Shown here: piece by piece, positions 12,301 to 27,300 of the stretch
How positions within the stretch are numbered: the stretch's first letter is position 1
How the letters are laid out: each line of letters opens with the position of its first letter
The notes under the pieces: model-generated
Databases searched by the model: none
Told to the model about the DNA's origin: nothing
The model's input: the letters and a program-made list of their open reading frames with translations, nothing else
Position numbers and translations under genes: made by a program
DNA from: Liolophura sinensis
Lineage: Eukaryota > Mollusca > Polyplacophora > Chitonida > Chitonidae
Assembly: GCF_032854445.1 (NCBI RefSeq)
Contig: NC_088298.1
Coordinates: 11,273,504 to 11,337,503 of the forward strand
Length of the DNA: 64,000 bases
Direction of reading: 5' to 3'

Positions 12301-15300
12301 TTACGTGGAAGTTTCTTATTTCATTCGATAACTGTAGGTTCCTCTGCATTGTAATACAAATTAAAAAAGTCAAACCTCAAAATTTAAATTTACACATGCA
12401 AGTAAGACCAGAAATACACATTGACATGTGGTTGAGGGTTTGGTGGTTATATCAGTCCTAGTGGATTACCTCCCTTGCTTTACAGTTTTCAATAAGCCAG
12501 AAGTAACTGTCAGTTTTGAGTGTTGCTTCAGGATACTGGTGTGTAAGGTGCCACAGGTGGGATAAGCAAAAGCGCGGGATCATTTACGTCTATTGATGAT
12601 CATTACAGTCTTCAGCAACAGCCTGAAACTCAACTCCAATCCAGTTACTTAAAGTGTATTTTTCTAAATTTTCGACTTGAAACTGACATATCCTTGAACT
12701 CGTGTAAAGTGTCAGTCCCAATGAGTGGAATGAAATTGACGGATTTTGCTGAACTATGCTTGTAACTGCTGAGGGTCATAGTGCTTTAACACAGGCGCGT
12801 GGATTTGTTTGCTCTCAATCATGGGAACTGGAATCAGCTATTCGGCTTATAAACCGAATTAGGGGGTGTTTCAATATTCTTGCGAGATCAAACAGGTTTG
12901 GACAAAGTGGCAGGCTAAAGTGACTAAAACTGAAGGTGTGATACTGCGGTAGTTGCTAAATTTGAATGTATGAACATCTTGCATATTGGGGTCTGGCCTT
13001 CCAGTTAGCATATTCTGTAAAGTCATATATATTTTTTAGCTGCATTAGTTTGTGAGAGCCTCAACCTTGTCTCAACTAAACTTGCATGGGCTCACGATAC
13101 TTCTCAGTTCGTGTTATTTACACCGCTCAGCTGAAAAAAAAAAGTTGCTCAATTATTAATTTTTTTTTATATATAATACTCTGGCAAGATTTAAATATAA
13201 ATTTGTTGGTGGATTACCTCCCTTGTTTTGTTACAGCTTATCCACGTATTTTTTGAAACATATCTTGTTGCTAGATTTCATTAGAGTAAGTACACTGGGA
13301 TCATTTAAATATATGAACTTGTTAGTGGATTACCTTTCTTGTTTTATATTTTACAGCTTTTCCAAACATGAAAGTGAATACAGTGGAAAGATTTTATGTG
13401 TTATTGTTTTTTCACCCTTAGATGTCTCAGCAGAAAATTGTGAAGGAGAAGGTGATGGACTTTATAGAGGATTGTGCGTGCCGTCTCAATCTACTGACGC
13501 AAGTAAACGACTGGTTGTGGAAAGATCACAAACTGGTAAACTGCCATAAATCTAGTCTCCATGATATAACATTCAAATGCCATTTTTAGCTCCAGCCTAG
13601 CCAATGTATTTTTTTTTTTTTTTTGAAATTATATTTGTTAATCTGTGTACATTTGTTGTAACTGTATCACTTTTTTTTATCAGTGGAAAGTGCCGTGAAT
13701 GACTTATTTGAGTAAGTTGTTCTCATGGCTCGTTCAAATGGCCTTGTCTGAATTACATCCCTATAGACACGTGGCAGCAGCTATGACATCAAAACAAAAT
13801 TAGTTTTTGACACGTGAAATGGGATCTCTTCTGTTAAAGGAGGCAGGTCAGTATTCCCCGTATGCAGGACACCTCACAACAGCAGCAACTAACTTCTAGG
13901 CGATAGACTGTAGGATAACATGACATCCAGCATTGAGAGTCGCAGAAATGTCCAGAGATCTAAATTGAAGTTAAAGATTTGCGTAATAAATAAAATACAC
14001 AATATCATCAAAACTATCTCCTGTGCATATACCTGTTTTTCCTGTATCTATAAATATGCAAATTTCTTCAGAGTAACCTCTTAAATTATATAGGTATATC
14101 CTTGGCCCAGGTGTTCAATAGTGTTTTAGCAGTTAAGGCCAGTATTAACTTTAGTCTGGACTAAAGTACCATTAGTTTTGTATTAGGCCTAGACTGGTAT
14201 TAAGATCCAGGCCTGGCTTAACTCTCTTTTAATACACTTTTGGACAACTTGCCCTTGGGCTTTCCAGATCATTTTACAAAATTAAAATCTGTCTGGTAGG
14301 TATAGGTCGGCAACTAGCTCATGCTGCTTTAAACTTGAAACTCGCCGTTAGCCATTTTCAGCCGAGATCCCGCCTATTTGGAACCACAGCTCTGCTCACT
14401 CCTAAAAACATGACCTTTAATGGCTAGGCAATGTGATTTGTTTGTGACAAATAGCCATATGCGTGTGATATTTGGCTAATAATGTTCTCGGGAAGAAAAC
14501 CCTTCCTGTTTACTCATTGTTTTGCCAACAAATTATTTACATGTAACCAGATTGTACACGAGTTTTGTCTGAGTGTGTTTATAAGTGAGATATTTATGTA
14601 GATTTTGAGTGAAGGATGAGCTGATTATGGCTTTTAAATATGAGAACTGTAATGGACTGTCTGACATCTGTTTTATACAATCAGCATTCGTGATTTGTGT
14701 ATATATATATCATGTGAAACAGAATTCTTTCCTCAGCACATCTCTGAAAGAATAATACCTCAAAAAAACTGCATTAATAAGCTAATTATAAGCTGTATGA
14801 TAGCGACAAGAATGTAGCTGTGCCATTAAGGCGGTCAGTTTTCTCAATCTGGTTAAGATTTGCTAATTTTTGAGAAAAATTAACAAAGAGATGCTGTACA
14901 GTTGTATCATTGTTATATGCAGGTAGCATGTTGAGTTATAGAAAAAGGGGAATATTCTTGAGTGCGGCATAAAACATCCGTCAAATGAATAAATAGAAAA
15001 AGTGGAGCAATTTCTGTGGTGAAGATTTATAAAATCATCCAAGTATATGTTTGAGTTTCAAAGCTAATGGTGTGCACAAATCAGGCCTTGGGATGATATG
15101 GTCTCGTTGACCTCTGATGCTAAGTTTTGAGGTCATTATGAGTGCATTCATGTCATCGAAACTTTATTTTGCATAAATATTTTATTACACATGGATGTCC
15201 TGAGGAAGAGTTAAGGATTGTGAAAAAAATAAGATGAGGAGATTGGAAATACAACAAAACGTTTCACACAAATGCCTGTGGCACTTATATGGCACTGACA

Positions 15301-18300
15301 ATTTCTACAGCCATAACATGCCAAATAGGTACCAGGAATTGAAGGATATTCATTTTACCACATGTAACAGTAGTAAGGATATTCATTTTACTACATGTAA
15401 CAGTAGTAAGGATATTCATTTTATTACATGTAACAGAAGTAAGGGTATTCATTTTACCACAAGTAACAGTAGTAAGGATATTCATTTTACTTCATGTAAC
15501 AGTAGTAAGGATATTCATTTTACCACATGTAACAGTAGTAAGGATGTTCATTTTACTACATGTAACAGTAGTAAGGATATTCATTTTACTACATGTAACA
15601 GTAGTAAGGATATTCATTTTACCACATGTAACAGTAGTAAGGATATTCATTTTACTACATGTAACAGTAGTAAGGATATTCATTTTACCACATGTAACAG
15701 TAGTAAGGATATTCATTTTACTACATGTAATAGTAGTAGTAAGAATTTTTAACAATTTAATTTGCTTCCAAGGTGATTAGCACGCCAACACAGTTACCCA
15801 GGAGCTTGTCACCAATGCCGTCACTGTGAGTTCAAGTCTAGCCGCAACCTGCAGATGGTAGTGGGTTTTGCCCGGGCTTTGCCTGGTTTCCTCCCACCAT
15901 AATGCTGGCTGGCGTCATATAAGTGAAGTGATTCTTGAGTATGGGATAAAACATTTAATATGCCATTAATATAGAGACTGACAATTAACAGTAATGTCCT
16001 CATCTTGGTTGGCAGCAATCATGTCAGTTGGAGTTATTTTTAAAACAGAATATAATTATCATTATTCCAGGCAAACGGGAATATTTTATTGAATTATTTA
16101 ATATATTTATTTATTTGATTGTCGTTTGACGCCATATTCAATAATTTTTTCACTTGTACAATGCAGGTGACGTGTATTTTTTTCATGTAAGTGGGTTATG
16201 TTTGTGTGAATAGCAGAATTCCGAATGTGCCTGGAACCAGGGCAGTACTGGTTGATGACGTAAAGCTGCAAACTGTGCACTTGTAGATGTAAAATGTGCC
16301 GCAATTTTGAAACCTTGAGACAAGTTTAACTTGACTTACACAAATTGCGGCCGAGATTTTTGTAAGCGGTCAAAATTGTGTGCTTTTTTCATCAAAACGT
16401 CCTTGGAATGCGGGCACTGTGGTCAAAATAGCTGTTACACAACTGTCAATTAACAGAGTCCACCAGCAGCTCGGGTGTTCTGTGGGGTTTCTCAGCGTAT
16501 TGTACGTGGACAGCTCCTACTTGGCTCCTACTTGTTTATCCATACGTCAGTTCGTCAGCTTAGTGAAATAATGCAAGGGGCAGAACTTTATTTAAAATTC
16601 TCAGTATATTCGAACTGCTGTTTTGTCATTGCAGTAAACTTGCTTAATTTATTTGAGTGTAGTTTACCAAATCAGTGCACATATCATTAGAATTAACAGT
16701 TTGCAGGCAGCCATCAGTGTATATTATCCAAGTTTGCGCCACAAAAAAATTTGGGTAGACGTGAAAGTGGTGAAATTATCTCAAAGGCCATCTTTAAACA
16801 TGTTTGTTTTATGTAACTCTACCCACCTAGTGAAATGAGGTGCTACTCAGTTTTTCTTTTTTATTGAGTCATTTCTTATAAAAAATGTTTTATTTTGTCA
16901 TTTCCAGTGCAATTAACTTTTCATGCAAAAATGTATAGAGTGAAAAAAAAAAAAAAATGTCCAACCAACCTACCATAGTTTTCCAGATGGGGTGTGTCTT
17001 GCTATGTGAACCAAACATTTTCTAGTATGGCCTAAAAAAACGTCAAATGAGAAAATTGGTGAGAATGGTTGGGGTTATTTTTACCTGCAGATTACATTTG
17101 ATAACGCAGAGAAAGGCGAGGAAGAAGAGGATGATTTTGATGAAGAATACAACATGGAAGAGCATGAGGAGAATTATATCCAAGTGACGTGAGTGTTGCC
17201 GTGGTAACCAGAATCGAGTGACAAGCAGTCTGGGCACAAAAATTGGTTGATGTCAATTTGTGTCAAAATATATCTGTTTTTTTTTATAGTTGAGTACATT
17301 TACTGTTAGGTAGCTTTGTTTAAAACTTAACGTACCTGTAGTTGTCATCACAGGCTGTAACTTTTTGAATCGTTGGAAAAAGTTTGATTCCTGGAAGTGC
17401 TTGAAATTATTTTTTTTCCATCCTTAGAAATCATGGAAAGTAAAATCCTGATTTCTGGTTTTGGAGAGGGTCAAATAATGGTCCCGCACTTTAATAGGTT
17501 TAGATTTTAGTGTTGGTTAATGCAGGTGGTGTCGGTTTTTCCTGACGTCTTGTAATACAAATTTACACTCATAGTGTGCACTCTTGAATCTTGTAATACA
17601 AATTTACACTCATAGTGTGCACTCTTGACAAATTTACACTCATAGTGTGCACTCTTTAGATCTTGTAAAAAAAAATTTACACATAGTTTGCACTCTTGAC
17701 ATCTTGTAATATAAATTTACACTCATAGTGTGCACTCTTGAATCTTGTAATACAAATTTACACTCATAGTGTGCACTCTTGACAAATTTACACTCATAGT
17801 GTGCACTCTTGAGATCTTGTAATAAAAATTTACACCCACAGTTTGCACTCTTGACATCTTGTAATACAAATTTACACTCATAGTTTGCACTCTTGAGATC
17901 TTGCAATACACATTTATGCTTATAGTTTGCACTCTTGACATCTAGTAATACAAATTTACACTCATAGTTTGCACTCTTGACATCTTGTGATACAAATTTA
18001 CGCTCATAATTTGCACTCTTGACACCTTGTAATACAAATTTACACTCAGTTTCCACTCTCGACACCTTGTAATACAAATTTATGCTCATAGTTTCCACTC
18101 TTCACATCTCGCTATATGTACACTCACAGTTTGCAGCGTTAAGATGTTGCACCGTAAATGTACACTCACAAATTTAATTTTTTACATCTTGCATTATAAA
18201 TGCACACTTCAACTTTTGAACGGCAAACATACCCACTATCATTTCAATTCAGTTTTGGGTTTTCAACAAATTCATGAATTCTCTCATGCATCCTGACATG

Positions 18301-21300
18301 AAGAGAGCCAGGTTTTTATTAATCTTAGGGTGATGAAATAAATGTGGATGAAAAAAAAAGGAACTGCTCATGTTTTCAGGGATGCGCTGAATCATTATGA
18401 TGAAACCGTGACAAAGTTCTTGGATATGCTTCATCAGCTTATAAATAAAACGGGCTTATTTCACGGGTGAGTCAAATTTGTTGACGTTGCACGGACATCT
18501 TAGTCAAAATTTCAATCACTAAACTTACTGTGCCTTCTTTTCCGTTATTTAGCTGAAATTTGTTCTACATTAACTTACCCAGGCAGAGTTTACATTATCA
18601 AGAAATATTTTGACCTTGTTCTGTAAGAAATAACGGGTGACAGTTTTGGAGTGATTAGAAATTTTGATTATCCAAGTCTAAGATGGCTTCGTGATCCGAG
18701 GCCATGTGCTGAAGGGCCCTTAAGGGCAAAACTCTTACCATAAGAGAGTCGGTGACAATATATGACGTAAAATGTCACCTTTGACCCAAATGTACATGTA
18801 CCTTTCACTGAATTCTGAGTGGTCTATTGGTCTTAGACTGATAATCCCAGAGGCCTGGGTCTCTTGGCATTTTTAGTGTATGTTAAACGTGATGACAACA
18901 CAACATTTTGAGAAGTTCTAGACCCGTGATGTCGAATAAATGTTTTTTGTTTTTTTTTTCTTTTACTTCATTCTGCTTAATTTCGTAAGAAAAGTTTACC
19001 ACTACTTAAACATGCACCTGAACAGTTAGAATAAAACCCTAACTGAAGTAAATTGATGGGTTGTATTTCGTTGGTTACATGTGACCATTTGCCAGCTATC
19101 ACACTGTCATTGCTGCTGTGGTTTGACTCTCTATGCTGTAGCCGTATTTCACCGGTTACGTGTGACCATTTGCCAGCTCTCACACTGTCATTGCTGCTGT
19201 GGTTTTACTCTCTATGCTGTAGCTGTATTTCACCGGTTACGTGTGACCAGTTGCCAGCTATCACTCTGTTGTTGCTACTGTGGTTTGACACTCTGTGCTG
19301 TAGCCGTATTTCACCGGTTACGTGTGACCATTGGCCAGCTATCACACTGTCATTGCTGCTGTGGTTTGACTCTCTATGCTGTAGCCGTATTTCACCGGTT
19401 ACTTGTGATCATTGGCCAGCTATCACTCTGTCGTTGCTGCTATGGTTTGACTCTCTATGCTGTAGCCGTATTTCACCAGCATATGATAGGACGATGGATC
19501 GCGTAGCTTCACATCAGAAGTTCTGCCGCCCTAGATTGCTGTGTATGAGTCGTCAGCCATTTTAGGGGCAACTAGAGACGGATGGATCATTGCACAGTGA
19601 AGAGAGCTTGGCCTACATGATCAACAAAAAATAGATTTTAGAATTCCCAATGCAAGTTTGAACACTTCTTTACTCCACGTTGTTTGTAAAGTCTGAAGAC
19701 CTAACTGGATCATAAAATGGAATTGACAATGAACATGTAAGTCAGGTAAAAAGTGTACGTAATTAATGTATCAGTCATCGTGGTGTGGAGGCACTGGGCT
19801 GCCTCCCTTCCCGTCTGATTAATATCATGTGAGTTCATTTATTTATTTATTTGATTTGTACCACTGTAACACCCTGCTCAGGAAATGTTTTTTGACTTAT
19901 TGATGGCAGTAAGGGTTTATCAGTGGCAGACACTAGGATGCCTGCAGTAAACCATGCACCTGTACTATAGGTATCCGGCAAATCTGCTAACTTAAATCGA
20001 CAGGCTGGGCCTCTGTTGTGGAAGTGGTTAGCGTGCCAGGCTCTCACCAGTGTGGTTTCATGTCCAACTCTTTAACCATCTAAGCCTGTGTAGATCTCTT
20101 TGGGTTTATTATGGGATAATTTATGCATAGGATTTTTACTTTTCTTTCTCTTAACGTTATTGTAATTGTTTTGGTGTTCACAGAGGTGGGCGTAAAACTG
20201 TGAAAGTTCAAGTGTTTGAAGGTAAGGTTAAGGTTGGAAACGGTTTGACTGGAAAATAAATTCAAAATCGGCTGAGACATTCACAAAAACTATAAATAAA
20301 TTGTTGGTGATAAGAAATGATATGTGATGTAATATATAGAGGTTATACAACGAGAAACCGTGTGTTACGACGGATATCACTCCAGTCTATTAATTTTCAG
20401 AATCACTATCCTCTGGCCTGTGATTGTGAAAACTTTTAGACGAGAGTCAAATCCGTTGTAACACAGGCACTCGAGTTTTATAACATTTTTCTCACACTAC
20501 GCAACTTTTCACTTTTTAAGTCGTTGAAACACGCCAGGTCATCAAGAATCGAGTTTCCCTGTCTTTTTCGTAGTCACGAATATATGTGAGATCAGAAGCC
20601 TTTGTACTGTTTAAAAATGGGACACAAACATTACCAAACATAGGTGGTGTAAAGCCTCTTGATGACTAATGCTCATAGCTGACAAGTAAAAGAAATCAGC
20701 CGTTTTATTCGAAAGCATATTATTTACATATTAAAAAAACACTTATCTTCAAAAATACATTTTAAATTTCTGGGAAGATCATTCCCGCAGTTGTGTACAT
20801 GTGCACCGCTGACCCGGCTTGCTCTGGTACGTGGTAGCAGTCAAAGATGGAGCCGGGCGGGGAGCAAGTTTTTGTCGAGTGGATGTCATGATCAGTGTTA
20901 CAAAACACAATGACAATAAAGGTGACCATGGCAATAAAGGTGACCATGACAATAAAGGTGACCATGACAATAAAGGTGACAATGACAGGAAAAGTGACCA
21001 GTCGTTAAGACAATCATAGAAAATACTGTGAAGTACTTAATTTTTGCATGGAACTAATTTCGTGGATTTCGCAGTCAATAATTTGCCGCGAAAAAAAATT
21101 CCAGCGAAAATATATCCAGTATTGAATCATATACCACAGGTAGTAGTAATAACGAAGTGAAATCTTTGCCAGGCTGACGGGAGTTGCTAAAAAAGCCCGA
21201 CGGGCCAGCTAAATTTTTTAACAGCAGGGAAGGTAAATTATGGTTTAAATATATACAAACTCTGGTTGGTATATAACAAAGTAGGAGTTCATTCGTCATT

Positions 21301-24300
21301 AGTTTGATTAGTCTTCACTATGCCGCTGTAAGGATTTCATCATCGTCATATGACTGAAAAATTGTGAAGTACGACGTTTGAACTCCAAGCACTCACTCAC
21401 TCACTCTTAAGATTTGTGGAATTATTCAGTTCAATTTTCACTATGGTGTTTACTTCATTAATTCAGACTTCAAAAGTGACAAGAAGGGAAACCTGCAGAT
21501 GTGCGCATACTTTTTAGTTAAGTACTGGTATGTGAGATTTTTAGCAAAAACTAGTAATTCATCTCGGTGGTATGCTATGGTTTTACTTCAACAGGCTGTT
21601 TATTCTGAAGTCAGAACTTCAGAAGTCTGTAGACTGAAGTTATATCTAAAGAAACATGAATACCAGTACAGACTTAATGTCTTTTTAATGAAAAGAACAA
21701 TCCTTCAAAATTTTATTTCTGCATGTTTTATTTCTAAAAATTTTATTTTGGGCTGAAAATGGTTTGACCTTTACACACTGTCAGTTAATGAATAACACAC
21801 CAGTTATTACCCAAGAAGTTGTTTTTCCTCTGTCTAAGCAACTCTTCTGCATGTCAGAAAGTGTTGTTTTCCGTTGTCGGTGCTTTCTGTCTTTGAATTT
21901 TGTCCATCATCCATTCACTGTGACCACCTGTTATCTGTTACCGTTTACATAAAAGGAATCGCCGAGGTCGTGGCTCTGAGTGGAAAGGTCATAGCCAGCT
22001 ATTTTACATAAAAATTGTCACAGTTTGTGAACGTGATTGTCATTGGTTAATGCCCTATGACGTTGACCAATTGACATTGCTGAAATAAGATTGAGGGCAT
22101 TAACTGGTTCAGAATATTACTCTGCTACTTTGAAAGCTTTGTGTTGATTGGCTACTTGAAGTCAGAAACCATAATTTCACTAGATGATTATGACAATAAT
22201 ATATTGCTCGCAAGTGGAAATATTGAGGTTACATTGTGAGAAAAGGTAATATCAGCTTTTTTGAGTAATGATTGAAACTGTGGTTGAATATTTCAGAGTC
22301 TGCATTGCTGAAGTCAAACGAAAAGTGGAATGCTGCCATCAACAATGTTGGTGCTGTGTTTGAGGATGCAATTCGATGGTTTAAAAATCCAGCATACAAA
22401 AACGGTGAGCACCTATACATGTAAAATTATTAATGATTTATATTTGTGAAATATTTGGTCCCCGTGAGTAGTGGAAGGGACTGCAGGTTTAGTGGGTTAG
22501 CATCCCAGGGTGGAACAGTGATTCAGCAGCCTACCACCAATGCTGTCGCAGTGTGTTCAAGTCCAGCTCCTGCTGGTTTTCTCTCCGCTGTGCGTGGGAG
22601 GTCTTCCAGCAACCTGCGGATGGTTGAGGGTTTCCCCCTGATATACCGCCGTTGTATAAGTGAAATATTTTTAAGTACGGCGTAAAACTCAAATCAAATA
22701 AATAAAATAAATACACGTTTAACCCTTTTCTGTCAGTCTGTGTGCATGTCAGTCTGTCATTGATGGGTTCTCCTGGCGTTTTCGTTTATCGTTTAACAGT
22801 TTATCGTGTTGTATTGAAACTTGCTACGTGGCTTCACCAGGAGGAGTTACGTGGCTTCACCAGGAGGAGTTGCGTGGCTTCACCAGGAGGCGTTGCGTGG
22901 CTTCACCAGGAGGAGTTACGTGGCTTCACCAGAAGGGGTTACGTGGCTTCACCAGGAGGAGTTGCGTGGCTTCACCAGGAGGGGTTGCGTGGCTTCACCA
23001 GGAGGAGTTGCGTGGCTTCACCAGGAGGAGTTGCGTGGCTTCATCAGGAGGGGTTGCGTGGCTTCACCAGGAGGCGTTGCGTGGCTTCACCAGGAGGAGT
23101 TACGTGGCTTCACCAGAAGGGGTTACGTGGCTTCACCAGGAGGAGTTGCGTGGCTTCACCAGAAGGGGTTGCGTGGCTTCACCAGGAGGGGTTGCGTGGC
23201 TTCACCAGGAGGAGTTGCGTGGCTTCACCAGGAGGAGTTACGTGGCTTCACCAGGAGGGGTTACGTGGCTTCACCAGAAGGGGTTACGTGGCTTCACCAG
23301 GAGGGGTTGCGTGGCTTCACCAGGAGGAGTTGCGTGGCTTCACCAGGAGGAGTTGCGTGGCTTCACCAGGAGGGGTTGCGTGGCTTCACCAGGAGGAGTT
23401 GCGTGGCTTCACCAGGAGGGGTTGCGTGGCTTCACCAGGAGGAGTTACGTGGCTTCACCAGAAGGGGTTACGTGGCTTCACCAGAAGGGGTTGCGTGGCT
23501 TCACCAGGAGGAGTTGCGTGGCTTCACCAGGAGGGGTTGCGTGGCTTCACCAGGAGGGGTTGCGTGGCTTCACCAGGAGGAGTTGCGTGGCTTCACCAGG
23601 AGGAGTTGCGTGGCTTCACCAGGAGGAGTTACGTGGCTTCACCAGGAGGGGTTACGTGGCTTCACCAGAAGGGGTTACGTGGCTTCACCAGGAGAGGTTG
23701 CGTGGCTTCACCAGGAGAGGTTGCGTGGCTTCACCAGGAGGGGTTGCGTGGCTTCACCAGGAGGAGTTACGTGGCTTCACCATGAGTTACAGAACCTGAC
23801 ACCCACTACGTGTCCATCGCGGCCTCCCTTTGCTGCAAAAAAAAAAAAAAAAAAGAGTTCCAGCAAAGGGACATCACTCTTCTAAACAATACTGGTTTTG
23901 CTTGGTTAAAGATAAATATACATTTACACAACAACAAAATATAACGGATTGGCTTTGCACAACACTTAGCCCAAACCCAAAAGAAGTTTTTCCATAAAGT
24001 TGCTGACGGACAGACAAAAAATATCACTGTGAAAACACGACAGCTTCCAAAAGTTGTGTTTTAACAGGTCTAAAACAGGTCTAAAAGTTGGGGAAATGTT
24101 AGGGAAAAAGCTAGGGGAAGGGGACGGGGTATACCGGAATCACCCTGTCTGTCTGTAGACATGATTTTGTACATGCATCTCCTCCCAAACTACTGCGTCG
24201 ATTTCGATGAAACTTACCATACATCATCCCTATCATATAAACTTGTGCATGCTGAAGTTTAAATACAATCGGGTAATTGTTTTCATAGTTAGTCCTGTTC

Positions 24301-27300
24301 AAGTGCTTGGTGCTATAATGGATTTTTATGTGCACTGTAGTCTTTTCTGATTGCTGCATTCTCCATTCCAAGTGAAAAAACACATGTATTGCAATCAATG
24401 CACAACATAAAGGGTCCAAGAAACAAGTTTATATAATAATATTTATTTATTTGTTTATTTGATTGGTGTTTTACGCCGTACTCAAGAATATTTCACTCAT
24501 GCGGCGGCGGCCAGCATTATGGTGGGAGGAAACCGGTCAGAGCCCGGGGGAAAAGCATGACCATCCACACTTTGCTGTCAGACCTTCCCACGTACAGCCG
24601 GAAAGGAAGCCAGCATAAGCTGGACTTGAACTCACAGGGACCGCATTGGTGAGAGGCTCTTGGGTCATTATGTTGCGCTAGCGCGCTAACCGACTGAGCC
24701 ACGGAGGCCCCTATGTAAAAATAATATAATTTATAAGCCAAACTGAGCAACATGACATCCTGTCGTTTCTTTGAAAGTTTTCTTAGTTTTCTTTCTTTTA
24801 TTTTTGAAAATTCTGGGAAACGGAAGGGGGATATCTGGATTCTAGTTACCACTGGTGACTACATGACTACATTCTAGGGGGTATACTGGTAGATATTTGG
24901 CTAAGGTTGATAATAAAACTCATCAGTTAAAGGGATGATTGGCTAATGTAAGAGATAGTCCAGGCTACATGTATGCCAAACCTAAGCTAAATTTTAGGTA
25001 TGCCAGATTTGTTCAAGGGTGACCAGGTCTTCAGCATTGAACCTAGGAAATCCTATCTTCACTGTTAGCCAGTCAGCATCGATTCTATATCCCTTAAACA
25101 TGTTAAAGGGTATATAGAACCGATTCTGATTGGCTGGTTTGAGACATAGACAGCTCAGGCTATGCCTTCCCTAGGCTTTATTTTAGGCATGGTACAGCTA
25201 TTCAAGCATGATCAAGGCTGCAAAATTGAACCCAGGAATCTCTCTCCACTTTCAGTCAATCAGTGTCGGTTCTGTATCACTTTAAGCAAGATGTAAAAAG
25301 TTGACAGATTAGGTTTTAATTAGATATTAGAATTAGATACGGTACCTGACTCTTCTGAGTCTCCGAAGACAAACGCATTTGTAAACTGTTTGAAAGCAAC
25401 TGAGACAACATATTTTTTACCTTGAGTATAAAAGTTGTGCTTTGGACTGAAGACAGGTGACTGCTCTCAGGCTCTAAATTTACTGCACAATTTCTACATC
25501 AATTTATGCAAAAAGGGAATCAAGACAAAATTTATTTATCAGGTTTGTGTGTGGCTCTCCAAGGGGGGATAACTCAGTGACATTGTCCATTACTTGCGTG
25601 TAATGTATGGCCCACTGAATTGTATCTCTGAGTTATCCTCCCCGAAGCGCCCAGATGGGGCTATGCCTATCTTGGTCGTGGGCCATAACTGCATGAATGC
25701 TGTTCACTGTCAAGCTAGTTTCACAGTTTCTCTGGCAACTTGATCTGTCAGTTTTTAGATTTGTTTTGGCCAAATGGTGGGAACTGACATAAGAAGGTTA
25801 GGTGTATTACTCAGTTATGCGTTAAGGGGAAGTCACGCTTTAGAGGAAGATTTCCAGGTTATGGTATGGACCCTTGTTCACATGTCTGTCCTATCATTTT
25901 GAATTAAAATTAAATTTTTGAGAATTATGACGGGATATAGATTATGACATGTACAGTATCAATAAATAGGACATAACTTGTAATGCACTCTTAAATTGTC
26001 AGAAAATGTGGATTTGGAAAACGTTAAAAAGAAGCAAAAGCAGCAATATTGTAATGTCGTCTCTTGTTTTTTGTGTTTCCATGCCTCAGCTCTACGCACT
26101 GGATTTCGTCAGTATCGACACCTGATGCAGGCAGTGATGAAGAAAAATGCAACGCACCTCCAGACGAAGAAAGTACTCACAGATCTGAAGAAGGTAAACA
26201 AGCCATCAGAAATATTTCTGTTCAACTCAAGGTGCGGGTTCAAATCCTGCCTTGGAAACAAGATTTGTACAATACATTTCACCACTCTTACTGCTTTTGA
26301 GACATTGACAACAATAAGCACACGCGGGGACGTTTGTGGAGTGTCATGTGGAGATGTTTGTCTTTTACGGATATGACTTGCATATCTCCATGCATCACAT
26401 GTGGAAAAGTTAGTCAGAAAATTGCGAAAGGCCTGTAGTCTACGCTGGGCATTCTGGATTCCTGTTAAAGTCCACAGTAGAAATCAACATGGTACAGGTG
26501 AAAAATTCTTGAGTATGGCAACAATGAAATAAAGAAATGAATGAGTATGGCAACAATGAAACAATGAAATAAAGAAATGAATGAGTATGGCAACAATGAA
26601 ACAATGAAATAAATAAATGAATGAGTATGGCAACAATGAAACGATGAAATAAAGAAATGAATGAGAATGAAGGTTGGCCATTGTTGCATCTCTGATGAGA
26701 AATATTATAAAAGTATCATAGTTTCGTAGGGTTGTAACAATATTATACCACGTGCTGAACATCAGCTCAGAGTTTCTTTACGTCCATGTATTTATTTTTA
26801 TGTCATAGTCAAGAATTTTTCTCCTATATGCAAAGAAGGGGTTTCTTTTGTGGGTGAAGGGAATCAGGCTGCCTGAAGTAATCAAGTGCCATTCGCCAGA
26901 TGCATGTAAAATACACCGTTCTCAACAGCAACGCCCCAGTGCGGAATGATGACGCCACTTTACGCCAAGGTAGAACTACTTGCCTACCTTTAACATAGCA
27001 GTGGGGCCTCCGTGGCTCAGTTGGTTAGCGCGCTAGCGCAGCGTAATGACCCAGAAGCCTCTCACTAATGCGGTCGCTGTGAGTTCAAGTCCAGCTCATG
27101 TTGGCTTCCTCTCCAGCTGTAAGTGGTAAGGTCGGCCAGCAACCTGCGGATGGTCGTGGGTTCCCCCAAGCTCTGCCTGCTTTTCACCCACCATAATGCT
27201 GGCCGCCGTTGTATAAGTGAAATATTCTTGAGTACGGCGTAAAACACCAATCAAATAAATAAATAAACAAATGAACATAGCAGTGTTCAAATTTGGACAA

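Noticed and set aside
13684-13714. Possible exon after TTTTTTTATCAG with donor-like GTAAGT
   Set aside because: In the phase required after exon 5 it reads TGG AAA GTG CCG TGA, a stop.
15234-15755. 172-codon frame with KDIHFTTCNSS repeats
   Set aside because: 33-bp repeat; no splice sites place it in frame with exons 5 and 6.
19053-19565. 170- and 141-codon forward frames
   Set aside because: Translations of the 81-bp array in intron 7.
22742-23885. Open frames of 323-354 codons
   Set aside because: They are three-frame translations of a 23-bp repeat, lack splice or start context and match no coding composition.
27003-27092. Functional tRNA gene (boxes A and B present)
   Set aside because: It is the head of a SINE with the conserved body and tail; no tRNA cloverleaf 3' end follows.
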